The notes: generated by a model not told the origin, from the sequence alone. Shown: positions 30,960 through 41,239, counted from the first letter of the stretch. The stretch: DNA of 52,428 bases from Kiritimatiellia bacterium (GCA_017450695.1 JAFSTA010000152.1:1-52428); one strand, 5' to 3'. Numbers and translations: made by a program.

Positions 30960-33419
30960 CTACTTGTATTCGAGGCGAGAGGCATTGAAAGCTGCGGGGT
31001 CTTGGGCGAGGTACGCCTCCGTCATCTTGCGGAAGGATACCTTCTCCGCATCGCCGGGCCAGTCGGGGTGTCCGATCCGCAAGCGGGTTGTGAATTTACC
31101 GACATCGGTTCCAAACTGGAGTCGGGCAATGCGTTTCAGCACCGTCTCATCACCAGCCGCCGCCTTCCGTGCCTTGGCAAGATGGGCATCGAGTACGGCG
31201 AAATCGAGAGCTTCGAGCAGACGATTCTGCCGCCGTACTCGTTGCGTCCATCCGAGGGTCGGTTCACGGTCGGCGGCGTTCGCGACGGCGCCGGCTTCAG
31301 AGGCGCGTTCCACCGCCTCGAAGTAGGCGCGGACTTCCGCCGCCGCCGCACCGAAACCAGTCCGGCAGTAATCGTCGGCGATGGTATCGAAGTCCAGCCG
31401 ATCGGGATTGAAATGCGCCTTGGTCGTCAGGTAGTACACGAACGGCTTGGTCGCCCAGTCACTGGACATCGTGTCGTAATCGAATCCGAAAATTCCATTC
31501 TCCGCGAGCAGGGAAATGTCCGCGAACATCCGCCGCGCGAAGTTGTCCGGCGCATTCACCCCGAATCCCCGGTGCGCATTTGGACGCCACAGCGTCTTGT
31601 TCCCGAAGCTCGACCACGCGGCGAGATTCTTTTCCACCTCACCGAAACTCCGCGCGTTGGAGTAGTTTCCGACCACGGAGAGGATGAGAAGGTTCGGATG
31701 CGGCGCGGTCTTCACGGGCGGCATCGTATAGGTTGAATAGGCGTAGGTCGAAAGCAGCAGATTCGGCTTGACGGCGGCGATACCCGCCGCGACACGGTTC
31801 ATGTAGTCGAAGACGCGGTCGGTGAGCGATACGTACGGAATGGACTTGCGTATCGGAAAGAAAACCGTAAACCGGCTTTTCGGCGCATTGACCGGATCCA
31901 GCTTGCGGCAGTTTTCACACATGCACGGCGAGGAGGTGCCGCCGTCGGGAAGGCAGAGGGAGATCGCCTTTCGGGAGGGATTCTCGTTCGCCTCCTCGAT
32001 TTTGCGCCGCACCGTGATTTCCGCCAGTTCCGGATTGGAGAGACAGAAGGTTGGGCGCTCCATACTCACACCGATGCGGAGGACACGCGTTCCGTCGGGT
32101 TGCAGCGCGAAGAGATGCGGCTTCTGATCCTTGTACGTGGGATAGTAGTCCCCGTAGTAGTGGCCCCATCCGTACCCGTCCGCCGCACCGGGGCGGTCGG
32201 TACTCATGAATTTCATGTCATTGATCCCATGCCAATTCCAGAAATCACGATTGCCCAGATGATCGGGAAACTCCGGCCAACCGTAGAGACGCATCTTACG
32301 GATCACGAACGGCGTAGCATCCTCCACGGCGATTTCAGGCAACACGATCTTCTCTCGCCTCGGTATGATCTTGCCGCTCTCCCCCGGCCAAATGTACCGG
32401 CATCCCAACGCCTCCAGCACATACGTGGTGGCACGGCTCTTCCCCGTATCCTCGCCGCCAAGATACACCTTGTCCCCCTCCCGCCAAATCTTGAAATACG
32501 CTGCGGAACCACGCGCGAATCCATCGGGGCAACGGAGGGTGCGATAGACGAGCGCGGGACCGGTGGCAGGTTCGCCGTCCACGACCTCGAAGCGAACACC
32601 CGACATCTTTTCCAAATGCCACGCCAGTTCAACGGCGAGCTTACGCACCTCCTTCCCGGCGGTACCGAGAGCGATCACGGCTTTCACCGAACCGTCCAGC
32701 AAGGTCAGGCCGTCCTTCCGCGGAGCCGCCTTCCCGAGCTGCGGCCGCTTGGCGAACCGGTCCGGCAACTTCAATTCGCCGGGCGCTCCAAGTGGAACAA
32801 CCTCCCACTTTTCACCTTCCGGACGGATTTCGATGTCCTTCGCTTTCGCAAACGCTGCCTGAAACTCTTCGCGCAACGCCTTCAGCTCACGCCCCGCTTC
32901 CGTAAGGATGTCATTCCCCTCGTCATCGGCGAAAGAAATCGGCGTTCCCGACTTCTCAAAATTCACCCACGTCCGACCGAGGGAACGGGGAATCAAAATC
33001 ACTTTTGCGCGAAGCGGATCGGGATGCTTGGGATCCTGCTTCCCGAAAAGCTCGTTCAACGCGCCGATTGTCGCCACAATTACCGTGCCGCCATCCGCCA
33101 CAAATTTCTCCGCCGCCGCGCGCGCCTCGCCCTCGCGCCAGTTTTTATCTTGCGCCTCGCCCCGCAACTTCTCGCCGAAATAAAGCACCGAGTACTTCCC
33201 GTACTCCGACGGCGCAAGCCAGCGGTCGATGAACTCCTCGGAAGCATAACGGCATGGATCCGTCACTTCCCCCTTGATGGCTTTCACATCGGTGTAAAAC
33301 CCAATCAGCGCGATCGGCTTTCCCGCGAACGCGACACCCGCGCAGCACACGAAAAGAGCAAAAATCGCTCCGTAACGCCAGTTCGAAAACCCGCTCGATT
33401 TCATTTTGAATCGGCACAT
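30960..33419 (-). CDS. secreted DUF4838 (glucuronidase-like) protein
   Basis: The 819-residue protein has an N-terminal signal segment (about residues 16-33, GAIFALFVCCAGVAFAG). An unusual region of about 200 residues follows that looks like a glutamine-amidotransferase or flavodoxin-like fold (IALIGFYTDV, GGTVIVATIG). A GH67-type N-terminal domain comes next (about 235-370, KLAVELAWHLEKMSG, GGEDTGKSRATTYVLE, LGCRYIWPGE). The DUF4838 TIM-barrel-like core completes it (about 375-700, PCMCENCRKLDPVN). DUF4838 proteins are related to alpha-glucuronidases and occur in glycan-degradation loci. An AAGGAG site and a consensus promoter precede the ATG. It is likely periplasmic; the substrate is unknown. 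Confidence 0.85.
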   Translation of the reverse strand: MCRFKMKSSGFSNWRYGAIFALFVCCAGVAFAGKPIALIGFYTDVKAIKGEVTDPCRYASEEFIDRWLAPSEYGKYSVLYFGEKLRGEAQDKNWREGEARAAAEKFVADGGTVIVATIGALNELFGKQDPKHPDPLRAKVILIPRSLGRTWVNFEKSGTPISFADDEGNDILTEAGRELKALREEFQAAFAKAKDIEIRPEGEKWEVVPLGAPGELKLPDRFAKRPQLGKAAPRKDGLTLLDGSVKAVIALGTAGKEVRKLAVELAWHLEKMSGVRFEVVDGEPATGPALVYRTLRCPDGFARGSAAYFKIWREGDKVYLGGEDTGKSRATTYVLEALGCRYIWPGESGKIIPRREKIVLPEIAVEDATPFVIRKMRLYGWPEFPDHLGNRDFWNWHGINDMKFMSTDRPGAADGYGWGHYYGDYYPTYKDQKPHLFALQPDGTRVLRIGVSMERPTFCLSNPELAEITVRRKIEEANENPSRKAISLCLPDGGTSSPCMCENCRKLDPVNAPKSRFTVFFPIRKSIPYVSLTDRVFDYMNRVAAGIAAVKPNLLLSTYAYSTYTMPPVKTAPHPNLLILSVVGNYSNARSFGEVEKNLAAWSSFGNKTLWRPNAHRGFGVNAPDNFARRMFADISLLAENGIFGFDYDTMSSDWATKPFVYYLTTKAHFNPDRLDFDTIADDYCRTGFGAAAAEVRAYFEAVERASEAGAVANAADREPTLGWTQRVRRQNRLLEALDFAVLDAHLAKARKAAAGDETVLKRIARLQFGTDVGKFTTRLRIGHPDWPGDAEKVSFRKMTEAYLAQDPAAFNASRLEYK

Positions 33420-33454
33420 TGCCTATCTCCTTCCGGTATCGTCAAGACACAATG

Positions 33455-33483
33455 ATTCTACCACGTTTCCCACGTGCGCACAA
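33455..33483 (-). promoter_or_regulatory. putative promoter of the DUF4838 gene
   Basis: On the minus strand TTGTGC (33483-33478), a 17-base spacer and TAGAAT (33460-33455) with TGG directly before the -10 box. The spacer contains CACGTGGGAAACGTG, an inverted repeat that could be an operator. Confidence 0.6.
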
Positions 33484-34023
33484 GAAGGATGTCGGGGTGC
33501 GGAAATTCAACAAGTGTGAGGGAAATGGGCGTCCGTGGGAGACGCGCTCCGTCGCATCCGCCTGGCTTGTCGAGACCGCCCCCCCTCTATTTGTCTCACG
33601 CCAAGTTCGCGAAGTCCGCGAAGTTGTTGGGAATGGAGCCACTTGGCGGTCTTTGCGGACGACACTCCCTTCCGGGCGTCAGCAACCTTCACAAAATTAC
33701 TCTGTTCCTTTGATCGGTCGCGGTTTTGATCTCTCGCAGAGACACGGAGATTTTTGCCGATTTCCCGCGCCAGGTTCGATTCCCCTGTTGGACAATTGAA
33801 AAACCACGGAACAAACGGAATACACGGAACTGAATCGGTTTCTAGGAACGGCGATTCCGTGCGTTCCGTATATTCCGTGGTGAATCATGGCGCGTTGGAT
33901 TTTTGCGGACTTTCACCATTTGGGTGAATCGCATTTCTGTTATCGCGTGTGCGTTCAGGGTGCGAAAAGCCTCTGTTTTTCGCACTTGCGGCTCTGCGTG
34001 AGAACCCAAACGAGGAATCTAGG
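33484..34023. repeat. intergenic repeat mosaic
   Basis: No gene is seen. CCCCTGTTGGACAATTG (near 33782), CCACGGAACAAACGGAATAC (near 33803) and CCGTGCGTTCCGTATATTCC (near 33857) are members of the dispersed families. The stretch ends with GAACCCAAACGAGGAATC (about 34002-34019), the same element that opens the window. A tRNA T-arm-like CAGGTTCGATTCCCCTG at 33771 is not part of a tRNA. Confidence 0.7.
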
Positions 34024-34483
34024 CTAACATACAGTTTGAACTGACAGGCAGCGATTTCCTCTTCGGGCGGGACAAACCTCCACTCGTCCGCGAAACCCGT
34101 AGGCGGCAAGCACGGCACGGTTCTTTTGCCGTGAGCGCGGCACGGAGGTCGGGGGGCATCGGGATAGGATCGTAGAGGTGGCAAGAGACGAATCTGGATA
34201 ACGTGCCCGCGCATCGAGGATCGCCAGAGCGGTGGCGGGAGGTGGCAGCATTCGACGGGCGACAATCAAGAACCACTGCGACAGCCGACGCTTCGTTCTG
34301 TCGCTCGCCGGATGTCGTCACGGTTGTCGTCTGTCGGCTGCCGAATGTCCTCTCCCCCCCCGCCCCAGTCGCGCGCCGTAGATTTCGCAACGATGCGCCC
34401 GGCATGCCGGAATCTCCCGCATTCCACGAACTCTCACCCGGTATGACCTTCGTTGTCCGTAGCCTTCCCTTTGAAACAGCATA
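34024..34483. other. unassigned intergenic DNA downstream of the giant surface protein
   Basis: About 460 bases without a recognisable gene and without the common repeats. CAGCCGAC and GTCGGCTG are inverted about 60 bases apart (near 34280-34345). Open frames exist on the minus strand (for example 34024-34269), but they have no ribosome-binding site and no family resemblance. It may be decayed coding DNA. Confidence 0.4.
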
Positions 34484-34505
34484 CCCGCGCCGTTTCCGGC
34501 GCGGG
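34484..34505 (-). terminator. GAAA-tetraloop hairpin after the giant surface protein gene
   Basis: On the minus strand CCCGCGCCG and CGGCGCGGG form a perfect 9-base stem closed by a GAAA tetraloop. The stem begins 18 bases after the stop codon. There is no T-tract, so termination may be weak; transcript-end stabilisation is equally likely. Confidence 0.6.
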
Positions 34506-34523
34506 TTGAAGGCAGCCAGCTTC

Positions 34524-37500
34524 CTACCGGAGGAACAGGATGGTGCCTGTCGGACGGGAGAGGTAAACGGTCTTGCCGTTTTCGCCGTACTGGAGGCGGA
34601 CGCCGGGGATGACGTTGCCGTTCGCATCGACCACCGACCAACCGGTGAAGTCCGCAGGACCGCTCAATGTCTCCGCAGCCGTCACGAGAGCGGTCGTTCC
34701 GGAGAGGCGCGCGCCGCTCGTCGTCGGAACCGCCTGCACCGTCAGGGTGTCGGGCAGCGTGACCGAACCTGCCGCCGTCACCGCGCTGCACTGCCCCGCC
34801 GCAAAGCGGGTACTCAACGTGGCGCCGCTGCCGAGCGCAAGGTCTCCTCCGATCGCCAGCGCACCCACCGCAGTCGCCGTACCGAGCGAAAGGGTACCGC
34901 CGGCGGCCACACCGATTGACCCGCCCGCCGATCCGATTCCGCCGAAGGACGCGCCGGAAGCGATTTTCACAGGCCCCGTGGTGGAGGACGAATTGTTCAG
35001 CGAGATCGCGCCAGCCTCTATGCTCCACGCGCCGGAAGCTACGCCCGTGCCGGTGAAGGTCCAGGTTCCGGTGCCGGTCTTGCGCAGCTCACCGTTGCCG
35101 GAGACAACGCCGGAGAACGCCATGTCCGAATCGACCTGAAGCGTACGGACATTCTCTCCGACCTCCTCGTTACTGAACGCATAGATGTGGAAGCCTTCTA
35201 CCCGTTTGACCCCCTTCAGCGTGAAGCTGGTTCCAGCGGGGGTGTACCGCAGGGCGATGTAACCGTCCGGCGCGGTGTCCTCGTTGAAGGCGAAGGTCTT
35301 GTCGGTCGTGCCGTCGTTGTAGCTCAGGTCGATCGTACGGTTCTGGCCATTCCAGTTCCGGATGTAGAGGCGGAACTCGTAGGTCTTGCCCGCGGTCAGC
35401 CTGTCGAGCGTCAGGGTGACGGTGCCCGCATATTGGAACGCGGTGAAGAAACTCCGGATCGCGTTTGAACTGTCCGTCGTGATGTTATTGTGCTGGGACG
35501 CCCCCGGACTGTTGTGTTGACTTTCGGGAGCTCCCGTGAACGTACCGCCCCGGTGCTGGTCGTAATACAGCGCGGTAGCATTACTCCCGTTCGAACAGAA
35601 GATCGGCACTCCGTTTACCTGTTGGATGGTGGTACTTCCCCAGCCGAGATTGACGAGGTGCGTGTACGTTTTGAATGGAGCAATGCCGCAATCCGCATCC
35701 CCCGTGATATTCACGCGGTGCGGCCATTCCGGTTCCGCGAAGGTTCCGTCCGATTGCAGCGCGCCCCACGGTTCGTTGTCGCCGAGTCCGAGGCGGAGTT
35801 CGCCGTTGCCGGAGATTCCGTTGATCTGCGCACTACCTTGCAGCTCGACCACGGCGCCGTTCGCGGCCGTCACGCCAGACGGGACGGAAGCGCCGTCCTC
35901 CAGCACCAGCTTCCCGTCGTTCACCGCGATCGGCCCCGGCAGCGAGTTGACGCCGCCGAGGATCTGCGTCCCCACGCCGTCGATTGAGACCGAGGCGGAT
36001 CCGGAGATGCCGCCAGCCAACCGCGCGGTCTCACCGTTCGCGGGCGCGAGGGAGACGGTATCCGTCGCGCCGGAGACGTCTGCGACCAGCTCGTTGGAGA
36101 AACCGTATAAGTGGCACTTGTGGCCAGATTGGTGGCTGATCACCCGCACCGTTACAGCCCCTGTCGCATCCGCTACATACCGGCAACCGACCGCCGTGTA
36201 GGGACGCCCTTTTCCGTTCTCGTCCGTATCCGGGTTCCAGTCCACGCTCCCGAGCGTCTTGCCGTTGCGCGAGAAAGTGAACGTGAGTTCCCTCGGATTT
36301 GTGGCATAGTTGCGGAAGTAGAGGCGCCAGTCGTAGAGCTTGCCCGCCGTCAAACCGGAAAGAGTCACGGAGAAATCCTCGCTACCGTGGATGAACCGAT
36401 AGACGAGCCGTCCCAGCCCCGTCTCTGCAGTACCGCTGTCATTGCCCCAAGAGGATCCCGGCGCAGTACCGCCCCATGACCAGGTACCGGTATTACCGAC
36501 GGTCACTCCGTTGATGACCGGAGACTGACTTCCCAGCGGGAAGCAGACGAGGTGGGTGTAGGTCTTCGCCGTCGAGAAACCGCTGTCGGCATCGCCGTTG
36601 ATACGAGAAACCGTATAGGCGTGGCTGCCGAGTCCCGCCTTACCGCCGCCGAAGAGATTCCGGATCGTTCCGCCGAGAATTTGCACCGCGCTGTCATCGG
36701 CGGCATACACCGTATCGAAGGAGGTGGCGCCGTAGAGAGCCAGTTCGCCGCCGCTCGCCGCCACGTCACCGCTGACGTAGCGCGCCACCAGCGTACCGAC
36801 ACCTGTCTTCTGCACCCTGCCGCCGGACTGCCCGGCGACGGAGCCAGTGAAGTTCGTGTTGAATCCGGTCGCCTGACCGACGGAAACCACCGTGTCCGCA
36901 TCCGGAGCCAACGAACCAGAACCGGAAATCTCGGCGGCACCAGCATTCGGAAGGACCCAGGAAGCAGGCAACAACTTGTACGCGGTCTCGCTCGGCTGCA
37001 TGACATAAAGCGAGACGTATGCGTTCCCGGAAATCTCGAGAAGTCCCAAATAGAGAGTATGGATTCCCTTCGCCAGATAGCATCCGCCATACATATCGGT
37101 GCAGCCGCGCGAAGAAAACACCTTGTTACCGTCGATCATCAAGATGATCTCGTCGTCTACCGGGGCGTGGAACTTGTAGAAGCCGGATTCCGGGATGAGG
37201 ATGTTGGCCGTGTAGGCCGCGGCCCAGTAGTTCTGCGAACCGGCAAAGGCGGTGGGGAAGGGATTCTCGCGGGTGTCGCCGATCGCGAACGCCGTGGCAA
37301 GCGGCATGTAAATCTCACCGTGGTCGGTGAGCGTAGCCAGCATCGCCTGAAAATCGGAAAGAGTAAACACCTGGTTCGTATATCCGGTCTGCGTGGTATT
37401 GGTAAAGTACCCGCGGTAGTGTCCCGTCAGTCCGTGCGCGTCGGACGATGATTTCAGCGCCGCGCCGGACGCCAGATACGTCACTCCCGGAAGGGATGCC

Positions 37501-40500
37501 GCGCCGACGGCCAGCGTACCTCCGTTGACGTAGGTGTTGCCGGCGTAGGAGAGAGAGACGCCGTTCAACGTGAGCGTGGAGTTGTTGCCGGTCTTGACGA
37601 GAGAGCCGGAACCGCTGATGCTGCCGCCGTACGTGGAGTTCGCGCCGCCCAGCGTCAAGGTGTCGCCCGCGACGATCTCGGCGGAATCGTCGGTGTTCGC
37701 AATCCGGGTGATGGACGCGGGCGTCTCCGTCACCAGTTTCGCGTTCTGGCCCAGCGTGGCGGTCCCGGAGATGGAGACATCCTCTTCGACCTTGAGCGTA
37801 GCGCCTGTCACGGTAATGTTTCCGGTCAGGTCGATTCCTTCCGAAAGCGTGGCGGAACCCCGTTCGACAAACAGGTCGCCGGTCACATCGCCGGAGAAGC
37901 GGACACTTCCCTCTCCGGTACTCTGCACGGAAATCGGCGTCTCCGCACGGTTCGCCACCGCGCTCTGGATCACATGGTCTCCTACGGAAACGAAGATGGC
38001 CGGTTCGGTTCCGCCGAAGCTCAGCGTGCCCCCCGTGAGGGTATAGCTGTTGTTGTTGTAGAACGTCAATGCGTTCAGCGCAAAGGAATCTCCAAGGGTA
38101 ACGGTGGCAGCCCCCTGCGCGGAGGGGCCGAAATTCGCCGTGACCGTGTCCGCGTTCGGGGCCGTGGTGTGGTCCCAGTTGGCCGCGTCGTTCCAGGCGC
38201 CGCCGGAGGCGTGAATCCACGTATAGACAGGGTTGTCATCCGCCGTGGTGATCGTCAACGTGATGGCGCTGCCCGTATCCGCGAACGTGTAGGAGTAGCC
38301 TTCGACCTTCGAATCCTCGTCGATGGAAAGCGAGGAGACGTCGCCCGTCCGCGTGGTGTAGCGCAACAGTGTGTAGGTGCCAGACTGGGCAAACAGCTGT
38401 CCGTTGACGTCATCCCACAGGGAGATAGCCGTCGGTCCGAGCGCGAGGTTCGCGGCGGTGATACTGTCATAGCCGGACGAACCGAAGCTGACATGCCAGC
38501 CGCCGGAGAGCGAGAGGCCGCCGATGGAGACGGCGAGTGGACGGCGGAATCCGACTTCCAGCATCCGGTCGGAGACGAGCGTCAGTCCGGCGGGATAAGA
38601 AGCCGCGTTCAGGATGGTACGGACGTTGCCGGAACGGGTGACGGTGGCGGCAGCTACGCCGTCCAGCGTCACGTCGGTCAGCATCACGTTCACCTCTTGG
38701 ACGTCTCCTGTCGGGCCGCCGAGTGTCAGGTCGTTGCGCTGGAGAACGACAGTTGCCATCTGGTAGATGCCGTTGGTGACGGCATGGATCACGACCTCCG
38801 CCGGATAGGGCGTGGCGATGTAGTCGCGCGTGGTACAGGCGTGCGCGAGAAAGCTGCCGACGCCGACAACCGCACCCTGCGGCGTAAGCGGGTCGCCCAG
38901 CGTCAACGGAACGCGGGTGTCATGTCCAAGCGAACCGTCGCGGTTGGACGGGAATACCGTGCCGGTATAGATATTGGCAGAGCCGGAACCGTAGCTGAAA
39001 TCATCCGTGCGGAAACGGATGAAACCGTCGCGCACGGTGATACTTCCGTAGATGGAACCGAAGGCACCGTTGAAAGAGGAATTGGTGGCGACAACCGTAC
39101 CGGCTTCCTGAACCTGGAAGACGCCGGGACCGATCTTGAGCAGACTGGTGCGGGAGAACGGATCACGCCAAGTCGCCTGTGTGAGGCTTTTGCACTCCAG
39201 CGTGTCCCCTTCCCCGACATCTACCAAAAGGAAGGGGCTGTAGCAGTTGAACACGCCGGTGAACTGCATCGTGTGGCCGCCGCCGCGCATCCCGACAATC
39301 GGCGTCCCGGAGCCGAATACGTCAACGAAGCGGTCGGTCGTCTTGTCTTCGCTGAGGTTGAAATAGACGGCAGCCGTGCCGTTCGTCGGAGCCTTCAGGA
39401 TGTAATTCAGAAACGTACTGGGAGGATTCCGCAATTCCACCTCGCCCTCGTTCACGTGAAGCCGCGCGACGTTCGTCACGCTGCCGCCCAACGTCAGCCT
39501 GCCGCGGCCCGACTTCTCCAGGCGCGCGCCTTCGCCCAACGCCACATCCAGATTCCCGGCAAGCGTCAGGTCGCCTTCCGTATTCACAAAAAGGTTGGAA
39601 TTCACCGACAGAGGACTGGAAATCGTCAGCGCCCCCGGCGTGTCCAGATAAAGATACGACAGGTATCCGCCGTCGCGGCGACTGGAGAGCTCATTTCCGG
39701 AGAGTGTCGCCGACGCGCCGGAGGCGATCCCGTTGAAATACAGGCCGTTGAAAAGGAACGCACCCGCCAGATCGTTCTGCCACGCCAAGCCACCGCCGGA
39801 CGGGAAAACGAGGGAGAAGTTCGAGCTGCCTCCGGATGCAAGAGCGGTTCCGTCCGACCAAAGGGCGGGCGAAGACCAGTCGCCGGAGACGGCGTTGGCG
39901 ACCTTTGCGGCGCCGCCCTGCGCCAACGTTCCCGCGCCGGAGACCGTCGCGGCGGCAATATCCAGCGTCTGCACATTTGCCGTGCCGCTGAACGAGTTGA
40001 TTACCGAAGCGCCGGAAACTGCGGTCAGAGAAGCACCCGGTCCGGTCAGGGTACGGCAGACACCGAAATCAGATGCGGGGGGGGGTGTCAGACGAATGTT
40101 GTCCACAAAGGTGGCGCGATCCGCCCACCAGCCTTCGCCGGTCAACCGGATCTCATGCGTACCCGCGGGCATCCAGACCAGACCGGTGGAGAAATCGACC
40201 CAGTGGGCCTGCAGACGGTTCGCCAGAACGGAAGCGATGATCACATCGTCCACCGAGATACAGAAACTGTGGTCCTCATAGTTGACTCCGCGTTTGAAAA
40301 AGGTGAAGGAGAGATCGTACCATCCCGCTTCGGAAACGGAAACCTCCTGCATAATCGAGCCGAAACGCTGGAGGATACAGAGCTGGCTGCCGTCCGGAAT
40401 ACCCGTCCCGACGATAGAATCAGCACCGCACCAGGTTTTCACGCCCGCGCTATTGGCCAGCACGACCAAGTCGGAAACCTTCCACGGGGCGACGGCGGTA

Positions 40501-41129
40501 TTCTCCTTGTCCACGATTCCGGTTCCCGCCGTCTGTCCGTTCATATAGACGTAACTGCCGCTGGCCGTCGTCTCCTCGAAGGAACCGTTCAGAAGCAGGT
40601 TACCCGCCGAAGGCGAGTCGCCCAACAGTTCCACCTCCGCGCCGGAAGCCGCCGACACGCGCAGGTTCTCGCAACGCGATCCGGCAAGCAACAGCTTGCC
40701 GGCAGCAACGGAAACCGTGCCTTTCGCACACGAGATCGCCACTGCGCCCGGCCCCAGTTTCGTAAAGGAGTCGTCGCCGACCAACGCCGCGACGATCGAG
40801 TTCGTCGTTCCGGCGGTCGCGGCGGTCACCGCGCCGGAGAGCAGGATGCGCCCGGAGCCGACCAGCGTAGCCCCGTTCCCTGAGAAGGAGATCGAGGCCG
40901 GCTTCACGGTACCTTTGACCTCGACAAACATATCACCGGGAAAGACGGCATCCGCCCCGTCACTCCAGGAGACGGCGTTGTTCCCCGCGTCCAGCCAGTT
41001 CGCGGCAGAGGCATCCCACACCGCGCCGCGCGCGCCGTTCCAGGTCAAGACATCCGCCGACGCGCCAAACGGCAACGCCAGACAACACACAGACAATCCA
41101 ACAAATACAGAAGCGGATACACGTTTCAT
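34524..41129 (-). CDS. giant secreted strand-repeat surface protein (autotransporter-associated repeat type)
   Basis: The 2201-residue protein has a signal peptide (MKRVSASVFVGLSVCCLALP, cleavage near ASA). Many Gly/Thr/Ser-rich beta-strand repeats of the autotransporter-associated type follow, such as GSGSLVKTGNNSTLTLNG and GNGELRKTGTGTWTF. Embedded modules are a DUF642/galactose-binding-like domain (about 177-350, LLNGSFEETT), a PA14-like domain (about 1231-1397), and two related modules (about 1507-1686 and 1805-1990) with TYTHLV, LTAGK and GFSNE motifs. No autotransporter barrel, LPXTG or clear PEP-CTERM tail is seen; the end is TVYLSRPTGTILFLR. GGAG lies eight bases before the ATG at 41129; an in-frame GTG three codons earlier is too close to that site. 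It is probably an adhesin or glycan-binding surface protein. Confidence 0.85.
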   Translation of the reverse strand: MKRVSASVFVGLSVCCLALPFGASADVLTWNGARGAVWDASAANWLDAGNNAVSWSDGADAVFPGDMFVEVKGTVKPASISFSGNGATLVGSGRILLSGAVTAATAGTTNSIVAALVGDDSFTKLGPGAVAISCAKGTVSVAAGKLLLAGSRCENLRVSAASGAEVELLGDSPSAGNLLLNGSFEETTASGSYVYMNGQTAGTGIVDKENTAVAPWKVSDLVVLANSAGVKTWCGADSIVGTGIPDGSQLCILQRFGSIMQEVSVSEAGWYDLSFTFFKRGVNYEDHSFCISVDDVIIASVLANRLQAHWVDFSTGLVWMPAGTHEIRLTGEGWWADRATFVDNIRLTPPPASDFGVCRTLTGPGASLTAVSGASVINSFSGTANVQTLDIAAATVSGAGTLAQGGAAKVANAVSGDWSSPALWSDGTALASGGSSNFSLVFPSGGGLAWQNDLAGAFLFNGLYFNGIASGASATLSGNELSSRRDGGYLSYLYLDTPGALTISSPLSVNSNLFVNTEGDLTLAGNLDVALGEGARLEKSGRGRLTLGGSVTNVARLHVNEGEVELRNPPSTFLNYILKAPTNGTAAVYFNLSEDKTTDRFVDVFGSGTPIVGMRGGGHTMQFTGVFNCYSPFLLVDVGEGDTLECKSLTQATWRDPFSRTSLLKIGPGVFQVQEAGTVVATNSSFNGAFGSIYGSITVRDGFIRFRTDDFSYGSGSANIYTGTVFPSNRDGSLGHDTRVPLTLGDPLTPQGAVVGVGSFLAHACTTRDYIATPYPAEVVIHAVTNGIYQMATVVLQRNDLTLGGPTGDVQEVNVMLTDVTLDGVAAATVTRSGNVRTILNAASYPAGLTLVSDRMLEVGFRRPLAVSIGGLSLSGGWHVSFGSSGYDSITAANLALGPTAISLWDDVNGQLFAQSGTYTLLRYTTRTGDVSSLSIDEDSKVEGYSYTFADTGSAITLTITTADDNPVYTWIHASGGAWNDAANWDHTTAPNADTVTANFGPSAQGAATVTLGDSFALNALTFYNNNSYTLTGGTLSFGGTEPAIFVSVGDHVIQSAVANRAETPISVQSTGEGSVRFSGDVTGDLFVERGSATLSEGIDLTGNITVTGATLKVEEDVSISGTATLGQNAKLVTETPASITRIANTDDSAEIVAGDTLTLGGANSTYGGSISGSGSLVKTGNNSTLTLNGVSLSYAGNTYVNGGTLAVGAASLPGVTYLASGAALKSSSDAHGLTGHYRGYFTNTTQTGYTNQVFTLSDFQAMLATLTDHGEIYMPLATAFAIGDTRENPFPTAFAGSQNYWAAAYTANILIPESGFYKFHAPVDDEIILMIDGNKVFSSRGCTDMYGGCYLAKGIHTLYLGLLEISGNAYVSLYVMQPSETAYKLLPASWVLPNAGAAEISGSGSLAPDADTVVSVGQATGFNTNFTGSVAGQSGGRVQKTGVGTLVARYVSGDVAASGGELALYGATSFDTVYAADDSAVQILGGTIRNLFGGGKAGLGSHAYTVSRINGDADSGFSTAKTYTHLVCFPLGSQSPVINGVTVGNTGTWSWGGTAPGSSWGNDSGTAETGLGRLVYRFIHGSEDFSVTLSGLTAGKLYDWRLYFRNYATNPRELTFTFSRNGKTLGSVDWNPDTDENGKGRPYTAVGCRYVADATGAVTVRVISHQSGHKCHLYGFSNELVADVSGATDTVSLAPANGETARLAGGISGSASVSIDGVGTQILGGVNSLPGPIAVNDGKLVLEDGASVPSGVTAANGAVVELQGSAQINGISGNGELRLGLGDNEPWGALQSDGTFAEPEWPHRVNITGDADCGIAPFKTYTHLVNLGWGSTTIQQVNGVPIFCSNGSNATALYYDQHRGGTFTGAPESQHNSPGASQHNNITTDSSNAIRSFFTAFQYAGTVTLTLDRLTAGKTYEFRLYIRNWNGQNRTIDLSYNDGTTDKTFAFNEDTAPDGYIALRYTPAGTSFTLKGVKRVEGFHIYAFSNEEVGENVRTLQVDSDMAFSGVVSGNGELRKTGTGTWTFTGTGVASGAWSIEAGAISLNNSSSTTGPVKIASGASFGGIGSAGGSIGVAAGGTLSLGTATAVGALAIGGDLALGSGATLSTRFAAGQCSAVTAAGSVTLPDTLTVQAVPTTSGARLSGTTALVTAAETLSGPADFTGWSVVDANGNVIPGVRLQYGENGKTVYLSRPTGTILFLR

Positions 41130-41210
41130 TTGTTTCACTCCATGCTACAAACCGTCTCGGACGAGGCACAACCAAGAAATATGGAAAGCCCCATACGAAA
41201 ATACGAAGTT

Positions 41211-41239
41211 ATTTTAGCAAATAGATGAGACCATAGCAA
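41211..41239 (-). promoter_or_regulatory. putative promoter of the giant surface protein gene
   Basis: On the minus strand TTGCTA (41239-41234), a 17-base spacer and TAAAAT (41216-41211). The leader is about 75 bases and has no obvious structure. Confidence 0.6.

Noticed and set aside
33771-33787. tRNA T-arm-like sequence CAGGTTCGATTCCCCTG
   Set aside because: No acceptor, D or anticodon arms can be folded around it; it lies at the edge of a dispersed repeat.
34019-34627. Minus-strand open frame of 202 codons downstream of the giant surface protein
   Set aside because: It begins inside the giant gene in another frame, crosses the tetraloop hairpin, and has no ribosome-binding site or recognisable domain.
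37974-40883. 969-codon open frame on the plus strand opposite the giant surface protein
   Set aside because: It is antisense to a gene with a signal peptide and repeats, is Arg/Gly/Asp-rich with no domain, and follows from codon bias on the other strand.
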